Of a DNA stretch of 64,000 bases, positions 58,027 to 64,000 are shown piece after piece (the first letter of the stretch is position 1; every line of letters starts with the position of its first letter). The position numbers were made by a program, and so were the translations under genes. Source of the DNA: Gallibacterium melopsittaci (lineage in GTDB: Bacteria > Pseudomonadota > Gammaproteobacteria > Enterobacterales > Pasteurellaceae); contig NZ_JBHLWA010000049.1 of the NCBI RefSeq assembly GCF_042433085.1, positions 62,001 to 126,000 of the forward strand, written 5' to 3'. The notes beneath the pieces are model-generated. The model was not told the DNA's origin. It saw only the letters and a program-made list of their open reading frames with translations, and searched no databases.

Positions 58027-59034
58027 TTAAATCATTGTTGATTTTTTCAGGTAGTACATGATTAGCTGTCCAATAAAGACTTTCAATTTATCTAAACTCA
58101 CACTTTCAGCCGCTAAATGATTATAGTGATTGATTTCTTTTTGTAAGAAATAGCAGATGGCACCAAATCCCATTTGATAATATTTTTCTTGTAAGGTTCT
58201 TTTATCTTCTGGTGAAGTGTTTTCCTCAACAAGATACTCTTGGCAACTTTCATTAATAAAGTTATTTATTGATAAAAGTTCACTTTCAGAAAGGTTAGAG
58301 AGTGTTTTAAAATCACATACACTAATTTGCATATTTTCTCGACGTGATAAATCTTCTTGATTTATTAATTTTTGCAATAACAACGCCATATTTGCCGAAG
58401 TGGCAATAATTTTCGGCTGTTCAAATCCAATATTAGTTAAATATTTTTCTACATTCTTTATTGCAGCAGATAAACTTTCCCCTTTTTCTTCATCTAATTG
58501 GTCTGCTTTATTTAATACAAAAACAATATCTTTGTGATTATCTTTCTGTAAGCTATTTTTTATTTTTTCTAGCAAAGATCTATCATCATTAACACCAATT
58601 TGTGTTGCATTTAATACATAAAAAATTAAACCATATTCATTATTATCAATAACTTCCATAGTTAAATTTTCATGGTTGTCATCTTGACTATTATTTGGAC
58701 CAGGTAAATCGTAAATTACTAATTCAGCCTCTGTGTTATAAATCGTTTTTATATCCCCAGTAATTTCAATTAATTTTATCTCTGGGTCTGTATTCCAATG
58801 TTTTAATACCTCAAAATCAATACTACGAGATTTTTCAATTAATTCATTTTCATAATTATAGGCAGCACCAGAAAATTTATTTTCTCCATCTTTATCATGG
58901 ATACGTGTAATGGTTGCTGTTGTTGCTTCATTTGCTGAATGTAATAATTCTTTGCCAATGAGTGCATTAAGCATTGTTGATTTACCAGCACTCATCGTAC
59001 CAACAACAATAACTTCAAATAAATTCTTATTCAT
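58027..59034 (-). CDS. Dynamin-like GTPase (small), probably frameshifted near the 3' end
   Basis: The 335-residue protein starts with the GTPase domain: G1 VVGTMSAGKSTMLNALIGKE (residues ~10-29), G2 Thr in ANEATTATITRI, G3 YDLPGPNNSQDD and G4 VLNKADQLDEEKG. These and the YVLNATQIGVNDD segment closely match the larger GTPase next door, so the two are related. The frame ends LKKSTMI just after an A6 run, while a helical C-terminal domain continues in the -1 frame. AAGGATAAATAAA precedes the ATG. It follows the 137-residue gene by 21 bases. Confidence 0.8.
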   Translation of the reverse strand: MNKNLFEVIVVGTMSAGKSTMLNALIGKELLHSANEATTATITRIHDKDGENKFSGAAYNYENELIEKSRSIDFEVLKHWNTDPEIKLIEITGDIKTIYNTEAELVIYDLPGPNNSQDDNHENLTMEVIDNNEYGLIFYVLNATQIGVNDDRSLLEKIKNSLQKDNHKDIVFVLNKADQLDEEKGESLSAAIKNVEKYLTNIGFEQPKIIATSANMALLLQKLINQEDLSRRENMQISVCDFKTLSNLSESELLSINNFINESCQEYLVEENTSPEDKRTLQEKYYQMGFGAICYFLQKEINHYNHLAAESVSLDKLKVFIGQLIMYYLKKSTMI

Positions 59035-59055
59035 TTTATTTATCCTTATTACAAT

Positions 59056-59469
59056 TTATTTTTTATAAGTAACATTAATTTTCTTATTGACTAAATCTTT
59101 CCCTATTTCAAAATCAGGGTTATATGTTGCTAAATTATGTGCGGCGATTCCTGCAGCTGCTGCTATACCAACAACAGTTCCAATACCTGAAAATAAACCG
59201 CCTCCCATTAACGCTGCTCTATTTTCTGTATAAACACGGCAAGAAAACTTATTACTTTCAATAATTTCCTCTACCTTTCGAGCATAATAAAGAATGTCAT
59301 CTGTTTTTATGGAAAAATCGACTTTCAATTTAATCAATTTTTCGATGAACCTCTCATTAATTGATTCATCTGAATAAGTTTTATAACCATACTGTTCAAT
59401 CCATTCTTTTTTTGTTAAAGAGAGGTCTTTTTTGTAGTAGTCTAATAATATTTCGTATGTTGATTTCAT
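59056..59469 (-). CDS. Small membrane-associated protein, paralogue of the next gene
   Basis: The 137-residue protein has a polar N-terminal helical half (LTKKEWIEQYGYKTYSDESI) and a C-terminal domain. That domain contains CRVYTENRAALMGGG, a Gly/Ala-rich hydrophobic helix (GIGTVVGIAAAAGIAA), then HNLATYNPDFEIGKDLVNKK and INVTYKK. The C-terminal ~65 residues are clearly related to the 108-residue protein encoded just upstream. I do not recognise the family. Its place next to the dynamin-like GTPases suggests a membrane-linked partner. Confidence 0.65.
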   Translation of the reverse strand: MKSTYEILLDYYKKDLSLTKKEWIEQYGYKTYSDESINERFIEKLIKLKVDFSIKTDDILYYARKVEEIIESNKFSCRVYTENRAALMGGGLFSGIGTVVGIAAAAGIAAHNLATYNPDFEIGKDLVNKKINVTYKK

Positions 59470-59500
59470 TATTTGTTACCTTATCAAATTTAAATAATTG

Positions 59501-59827
59501 TTAACCTTTATAAACCACTTCCACTCGTCCATTTGCTAAATCTCTAGCGATTTCATAATCTGGATTGCGGGTAATAAAATTATGGGCTGCAATAGAGGCT
59601 ATCGATAACACCCCCCAAGCAGGATTTAATAAATACGATAACCCTAATACCATTCTATTTTTGGTATAAACTCGGCAGGTTAAACGGTGTTTTTCAATAT
59701 AGTCTTCCAACCAATTACTCACCTCTAACATTTCGCTTATACCAACATCACAAATAACAAAACTGCTTTTTAATGGAATAAGCTCTATTGCGGTATGTTT
59801 ATAACTATGAATATTCGTTGATATCAT
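59501..59827 (-). CDS. Small membrane-associated protein, paralogue of the 137-residue protein
   Basis: The 108-residue protein has an N-terminal part EMLEVSNWLEDYIEKHRL. The conserved block follows: CRVYTKNRMVLGLSYLLNPA, a hydrophobic stretch, then IAAHNFITRNPDYEIARDLA and VEVVYKG. It matches the neighbour at CRVYTxNR, AAHN, NPDxEI, DLxN and VxYK. Its ATG overlaps the stop of the WYL regulator gene (ATGA), with GAAGGAGAAGGA as RBS, so translation is coupled to the regulator. Function unknown. Confidence 0.65.
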   Translation of the reverse strand: MISTNIHSYKHTAIELIPLKSSFVICDVGISEMLEVSNWLEDYIEKHRLTCRVYTKNRMVLGLSYLLNPAWGVLSIASIAAHNFITRNPDYEIARDLANGRVEVVYKG

Positions 59828-60742
59828 CTTCCTTCTCCGCTTTGGTTAATTAAATAATCATTTAATTTTTCTAACATTCTTTTTTGTAATTCATTTGGGC
59901 TAACAATCGTTAAATGCGGAATCCAATATTGCACAATCGGTAAAATATCTAATTCATTAACCTCTTTGCAGGAGAGTAATAATTCACCTGACTCTAATTT
60001 GTGTAATAACGTTTGATTCGGTAATAAATTACGGCGTAAAAAGAAATTGGCGGCAAAGTCTGATACTCGAATCACTACTTCAGGAAGCTGATTACCATAA
60101 GAAAGGGAGTCATTCTGTTTTATTTCGTCAATAAATTTTTGGTTTGGAATATAGGTTTCTGCTAATACACGTAAATTACTGATTTGCGAAAAACAGAATG
60201 TTTTTTGTTTATGATTGTCGAGTTGGTCGGTCGCAATTAAATACCAAATGCCATTTTTATTTGTTAGGGAATAAGGCGATACTTGATAAAATTTGGGGTG
60301 TGCTGAATGCACCTTTTTATATTTAAATGAAATATTTTTTCGTTGGTTAATCGCCTCTTTTAATTGCTCAAATTGTTCTGTTAGACCACTAATATTTTCA
60401 TATTGTATGCCTTTAACTTGTACCGATTGTGTGAGTTTTTCTTGATAGAAGGCTTTATCTACTGATGGAAATAAATCAGAAATACTGGCAAAAAGCGCAA
60501 AACGTTGAATATCTTCTTCAGTTAAAACATCTATTTTGTTTTGGCTTAATTTATAAAAGCGAGGACCTTTTTCTTCCCAAGGAAGAAAGGCTAAGCGTTG
60601 GTTAATATCACGTTGGATAGTTCTACTTGATACATTGAATTGTTCTGCTAACTCGACAGAATCAATTCTCCCCCCCCCCCTCATGGTTCAGGAGAGATAA
60701 AATAGCACTTAAACGTTGTGCGAGTGGGATATGTTTTTTCAT
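59824..60742 (-). CDS. WYL-domain transcriptional regulator (BrxR/CapW-like), poly-G phase-variable and now out of frame
   Basis: The C-terminal ~285 residues are intact: winged-helix end (VELAEQFNVSSRTIQRDINQ), WYL domain (ENISGLTEQFEQLKEAINQR, ISFKYKKVHSAHPKFYQVSP, YSLTNKNGIWYLIATDQLDN) and a WCX-like end. The natural start is ATG 60742 (MKKHIPLAQRLSAILSLLNH), which completes the helix-turn-helix. Between them lies G11 (60670-60680 as C on the plus strand), which leaves the two parts one base out of frame, so translation from 60742 stops after about 26 codons. With 10 or 13 G the gene would be whole. A short ATG at 60684 lies in the right frame but lacks an RBS and half of the HTH. Confidence 0.82.
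60670..60680. repeat. Homopolymeric C11/G11 tract in the WYL regulator gene
   Basis: Eleven uninterrupted C on the plus strand (G on the coding strand) lie inside the HTH-coding region of an otherwise AT-rich gene. This is a typical slipped-strand contingency tract. Confidence 0.95.
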
Positions 60743-60751
60743 AGTATTGTA

Positions 60752-60863
60752 TGTCGCTGTTGAATTAAAAATGTAGTGTTAGTTTACTCTAATTCATCAA
60801 AAACTGTGCGACAGGGTGTGTCGCCTAGCAAAAAAATTTTAATTTTTTATTAATCATCACTTT
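60752..60863. promoter_or_regulatory. Repeated TGTCGC/GCGACA motifs upstream of the WYL gene (possible operator)
   Basis: GCGACA-GGGTG-TGTCGC forms an inverted repeat at 60808-60824. Further copies occur as TGTCGC near 60752 and TGCGAC near 60857. All lie between the regulator start and the cmoB terminator. WYL regulators of this kind usually repress their own operon. Assigning these motifs to it is inference. Confidence 0.45.
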
Positions 60864-60952
60864 TTGCGACTAATGTGCTGATATTTTGCTTATTTATCTT
60901 GATAAATCAATCGTTTTTTGACTATGAGGGGGGATTTTTTAATAATTTATTT

Positions 60953-60979
60953 AAAGCGTGAGTATCCTCACGCTTTTTT
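60953..60979. terminator. Terminator between cmoB and the island
   Basis: AAAGCGTGAG-TATC-CTCACGCTTT is a perfect 10-bp stem with a tetraloop. The T-run is stronger on the plus strand. On the minus strand it follows cmoB and insulates the island from it. Confidence 0.8.
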
Positions 60980-60991
60980 CAACCGAAAAAT

Positions 60992-61957
60992 TTACTTCTC
61001 AGCAATAATCACGGCTCGTTTCGGGGCTGGATAGCCTTCAATGGTTTTACTTAAATCTTGTGGATCAAGGAAATCAATTAAGCTTTCATTCTCTAACCAC
61101 TCGGTTTTACGCTGTTCCGCTAATGAAGTTACTGCCACATCAACACAACGGATATTGTTAAACCCTGTTTTATTGAGCCAATTTATTAACGCTGCAACAG
61201 AAGGAATAAAATAAACATTCTTCATTTTTGCATAACGTTCACCTGGGACAAGAACAGTATGTTCATCACCATCAACCACTAAGGTTTCTAACACTAATTC
61301 ACCGCCCTTTTTGAGCTGGGCTTTCAGTTGTGAGAGGTGATCCAATGGCGATTTACGATGGTATAACACGCCCATCGAAAACACCGTATCAAATGCTGCT
61401 AATGGCTGCATTTGCTCTATTCCTAATGGAATTAAATTCGCACGGCGATCATTATTTAGCAATTTACGGACAGCTTCAAATTGGCAGAGGAATAATTCTG
61501 TTGGATCAATTCCTACCACCATTTTTGCGCCCTCACCAACCATACGCCACATATGATAACCACTGCCACAGCCCACATCTAATACAAGGCGATCTTGTAA
61601 GGGGGAAATATACGGTAACAGGCGATCCCATTTGAAATCAGAACGCCATTCGCAATCAATATGCACACCATAGAGGTGATAAGGTCCTTTACGCCACGGC
61701 ATTAGCTGTTTCAGATGATGTACCATTCGTTGACGTTCACCATCAGTTAACGGCGTATGTAAACTTGCGGTAACACTATGTTGTAAATCAATCTGATCTG
61801 CAACTCGTTCAGGGAGAAAATCCACAACCTTTGCCCATTTAGCATATTCACCATGGGCATTGGCTTGCCAATATTTGAGCTGTGCTGGTAATGTTTCTAA
61901 CCAGTCAGACAGCTCAGTGGTGGCAATTTGTTGAAAGAAGGGGAGAAAATCAAACAT
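60992..61957 (-). CDS. cmoB: tRNA U34 carboxymethyltransferase CmoB
   Basis: The 321-residue class I methyltransferase-fold protein has LVLDVGCGSGYHMWRMVGEG for cofactor binding (~123-142). GIDPTELFLCQFEAVRKLL and FDTVFSMGVLYHRKSPLDHL follow, all CmoB hallmarks. MPWRKGPYHLYGVHIDCEWR precedes the fold. It uses carboxy-S-adenosylmethionine to make cmo5U34 in tRNA. It begins 18 bases after serS in the same orientation. Confidence 0.96.
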   Translation of the reverse strand: MFDFLPFFQQIATTELSDWLETLPAQLKYWQANAHGEYAKWAKVVDFLPERVADQIDLQHSVTASLHTPLTDGERQRMVHHLKQLMPWRKGPYHLYGVHIDCEWRSDFKWDRLLPYISPLQDRLVLDVGCGSGYHMWRMVGEGAKMVVGIDPTELFLCQFEAVRKLLNNDRRANLIPLGIEQMQPLAAFDTVFSMGVLYHRKSPLDHLSQLKAQLKKGGELVLETLVVDGDEHTVLVPGERYAKMKNVYFIPSVAALINWLNKTGFNNIRCVDVAVTSLAEQRKTEWLENESLIDFLDPQDLSKTIEGYPAPKRAVIIAEK

Positions 61958-61975
61958 AAATTCGAGAAATACCGC

Positions 61976-63262
61976 TTAACGAATAACGTCTAACCCATTC
62001 ATATATGGACGCAAGACTTCTGGAATAACAATCGATCCATCTGCTTGTTGATAATTTTCCAACACTGCCACTAAGGTACGACCAACGGCTAAACCAGAAC
62101 CGTTTAGGGTATGTACTAAACGAGGTTTTTTATCCCCTTTCACACGATAACGTGCCATCATACGGCGTGCTTGGAAATCCCACATATTTGAACAAGAAGA
62201 GATTTCACGATAGGTATTTTGTGCTGGCACCCACACCTCTAAATCATAGGTTTTGCATGAACCAAAACCCATATCCCCTGTACACAACAACACTTTACGA
62301 TATGGTAAGCCTAGCAGTTGTAATACTTTTTCGGCGTGTCCAGTCAACTCTTCTAAAGCTGCCATTGATTTTTCTGGCTCAACAATTTGCACTAATTCCA
62401 CTTTATCGAATTGGTGCATACGAATAAGTCCACGTGTATCACGACCATAAGAACCAGCTTCAGAACGGAAACATGGGGTATGAGCGGTCATTTTTAGTGG
62501 TAAATCTTCTGCATCTAAAATTTCACCACGTACCATATTGGTTACAGGTACTTCCGCAGTTGGAATTAATGCATAAGCTTGTTCACCTTCTAATGGATTG
62601 GTATGAAATAGATCTTCACCAAATTTTGGTAATTGCCCTGTACCATAAAGCGTTTCATGATTAACTAAATAAGGCACATATGCCTCTAAATAGCCATGTT
62701 GTTCAGTATGCAAATTAAGCATAAATTGAGCTAAAGCACGGTGTAAACGCGCAATTTTGCCTTTTAATACCACAAATCTTGCTCCAGTCAATTTCACCGC
62801 TGTTGGGAAATCAATGCCACCACTGAGTTCACCTAAATCAACGTGATCTTTGATTGGGAAATCGTATTGTTTTGGTTCGCCCCAACGGAAAACTTCAAGG
62901 TTTTCACTATCATCTTTCCCTTGTGGCACTTCATCAGCTGGAATATTTGGAATGGTTAGGGCAATTTGTCTTAATTCTTCTTGAACCTGATCTAATGCAA
63001 CTTTCGCCTGTTCTAATTCAGATCCCATATTATCCACTTCAGCTAATAAAGGTTGAATATCTTCACCACGTGCTTTCGCTGCACCAATTGCTTTAGAACG
63101 TGCATTACGTTCTGCTTGTAAACTTTCGGTTTTAACTTGTAATACTTTACGTTGTTCTTCTAATTGCTCAATTTTTTGTACATCTAAGACAAAATTTCTT
63201 TTTTCTAGTAATTTTGCAGCGGTACCCGCTAAATCATTGCGTAATAGATTAGGATCAATCAT
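61976..63262 (-). CDS. serS: Serine-tRNA ligase
   Basis: The 428-residue class II synthetase has an N-terminal antiparallel coiled-coil arm (residues ~30-110) that binds the long variable arm of tRNASer. The catalytic core shows TAEVPVTNM, motif 2 FRSEAGSYGRDTRGLIRMHQ and motif 3 NGSGLAVGRTLVAVLEN. ATG 63262 is preceded by AAAGGAAACC. It charges tRNASer and tRNASec. Confidence 0.98.
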   Translation of the reverse strand: MIDPNLLRNDLAGTAAKLLEKRNFVLDVQKIEQLEEQRKVLQVKTESLQAERNARSKAIGAAKARGEDIQPLLAEVDNMGSELEQAKVALDQVQEELRQIALTIPNIPADEVPQGKDDSENLEVFRWGEPKQYDFPIKDHVDLGELSGGIDFPTAVKLTGARFVVLKGKIARLHRALAQFMLNLHTEQHGYLEAYVPYLVNHETLYGTGQLPKFGEDLFHTNPLEGEQAYALIPTAEVPVTNMVRGEILDAEDLPLKMTAHTPCFRSEAGSYGRDTRGLIRMHQFDKVELVQIVEPEKSMAALEELTGHAEKVLQLLGLPYRKVLLCTGDMGFGSCKTYDLEVWVPAQNTYREISSCSNMWDFQARRMMARYRVKGDKKPRLVHTLNGSGLAVGRTLVAVLENYQQADGSIVIPEVLRPYMNGLDVIR

Positions 63263-63368
63263 CTTGGTTTCCTTTTTTGATTCTGTGATTTATTGAAATA
63301 AAAAACGGCGTTATTCTAACACGGAAAAGCACGCTACTCGTGGAAAATTTATAGAAAGATTTGAGATT

Positions 63369-63857
63369 TTATTGATTCTTTTGCAATGTTGCGATTGAAA
63401 GGGCAAGACGATTTTTTACCGTCATTTTTGTAAAACCTAATCTTGCATAATAATCGGCTAATTTGTCTGTTTTTGCGTCTATTACGACACAAGCAATTCC
63501 CGCATCTAAAGATAATTTAGCCACTGTTTTTAAAGCAGATGCAAGTAAATATTTTGAATATCCTTGCTTTTGGTAGCGACAATCTACTGCCAATCGCCCT
63601 ATCAACATTGCTGGAATAAATAAATGTTTTGGATAATTTTTTAATGGGAAAGCACTATGATCAATATATAATGCTGATAAAGTATAAAAACCTAAAATAG
63701 TTTCTGGAGCGTCTGTATCAATCAATATATGTGTTTTCGCTATGCCACGCTTACTATGCTGCATGGCAAATTGTTGCAAAAAAATGTTCCATTCTTTATT
63801 TCCACAATTAAAATCTTTTCGATTATGAATTGCAGATAGAGGCTCACATTTAATCAA
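63369..63857 (-). CDS. GNAT-family toxin (TacT-like) of a toxin-antitoxin pair
   Basis: The 162-residue acetyltransferase has FNCGNKEWNIFLQQFAMQHS near the start, then GFYTLSALYI, PAMLIGRLAVDCRYQKQGYS with the acetyl-CoA loop, and YYARLGFTKM near the end. This is the pattern of TacT/AtaT-type toxins that acetylate aminoacyl-tRNA. The start is TTG 63857 with AGGAG 6-7 bases upstream. It overlaps the last 8 bases of a small upstream gene, the expected antitoxin. Overlapping order antitoxin-toxin supports the reading. Confidence 0.87.
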   Translation of the reverse strand: MIKCEPLSAIHNRKDFNCGNKEWNIFLQQFAMQHSKRGIAKTHILIDTDAPETILGFYTLSALYIDHSAFPLKNYPKHLFIPAMLIGRLAVDCRYQKQGYSKYLLASALKTVAKLSLDAGIACVVIDAKTDKLADYYARLGFTKMTVKNRLALSIATLQKNQ

Positions 63858-64000
63858 CTGCCTCTCCTAATTTTAATAATTCTTGCAATTCAGGATTAAT
63901 TGAACCAGGTTCTTGTAATAAATTATCCAATAATTTTAAGTCCTCTTCTGAAGCAGACCAAATCTGTTTATCTTTTAACATTCGCACAGATCTATCGTAA
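63850..64000 (-). CDS. Antitoxin of the GNAT toxin (DUF1778/RHH-type expected), 5' end outside window
   Basis: The last 49 codons are visible: KDKQIWSASEEDLKLLDNLL then INPELQELLKLGEAVD, ending TAA 63850. The N-terminal ribbon-helix-helix lies beyond the window edge, so the family is inferred from the partner gene. The visible end would be the disordered segment that neutralises the toxin. Confidence 0.65.
   Translation of the reverse strand, partial: YDRSVRMLKDKQIWSASEEDLKLLDNLLQEPGSINPELQELLKLGEAVD

Noticed and set aside
59824..60684. A complete 286-residue regulator starting at ATG 60684
   Set aside because: It lacks an RBS and the first helix of the HTH, and its first codons are the G-tract itself. 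The upstream frame from 60742 supplies the missing family sequence.
1..64000. DNA uptake signal sequences (AAGTGCGGT or ACAAGCGGT types) to fix the genus
   Set aside because: Reading by eye I noticed no clear run of exact copies, but I could not count reliably. An exact string count on both strands would decide.
1..64000. CRISPR arrays, tRNA or rRNA genes
   Set aside because: The only tandem arrays are the 4-base tract, the 72-bp coding repeats and the hexamer run. No spaced repeats or tRNA T-loop patterns were seen.

Overview
The window is AT-rich chromosomal DNA from a gammaproteobacterium, most likely a member of the Pasteurellaceae. The basis is the gene order and protein character: truC-yqcC / Zn-ribbon protein-queF-ppnN, pheS-pheT-ihfA-nlpC, malQ-glgB-glgX-glgC-glgA-glgP, mukF-mukE-mukB, ttcA, cmoB and serS. 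The simple-sequence repeat tracts typical of host-adapted Pasteurellaceae agree with this. No species can be named from the sequence alone.

Layout. 1-4070 is a TAXI-type TRAP transporter (binding protein, then fused permease, then a UspA-like protein cut by the window edge), with a terminator-like hairpin between binding protein and permease. 4240-8422 holds tRNA-modification and nucleotide genes (truC, yqcC, a Zn-ribbon protein, queF, ppnN). 8473-12903 is nlpC-like, ihfA, pheT, pheS and a Phe-rich leader peptide with attenuator. 12972-15183 has an RluA-type pseudouridine synthase, an aldo-keto reductase and a broken DUF3861 gene. 15236-27408 is the glycogen cluster, in which malQ and glgB are fused into one 1511-codon gene with a lysine-rich tail. 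27630-33301 holds an isochorismatase-fold hydrolase, a DUF218 protein, an acetyltransferase, codB-codA and a MazG-like gene interrupted by an amber codon. 33361-38976 is a large autotransporter preceded by a small ORF carrying 36.75 copies of a tetranucleotide repeat. 39611-47364 is mukB-mukE-mukF and the divergent ttcA. 47497-48933 is an IS481-like element inserted in remnants of a DUF285 (BspA-like) gene.

49024-60742 is the accessory island and the most unusual part. All its genes lie on the minus strand and look like one transcription unit. In order of transcription they are: a WYL-domain regulator with an 11-G tract that puts its upstream start out of frame; two related small membrane-associated proteins; two dynamin-like GTPases (the first frameshifted at an A6 run); a C-terminally anchored protein with a duplicated domain; a HerA-type ATPase with a Ser/Thr-rich insert; a truncated effector-like gene; and a nuclease toxin with a DUF600-like immunity gene. 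I propose it as a candidate phase-variable conflict or toxin-delivery system. Its function is not established by the sequence.

60992-64000 returns to core genes (cmoB, serS), followed by a TacT-like GNAT toxin and the end of its antitoxin gene. No rRNA, tRNA or CRISPR array was seen.
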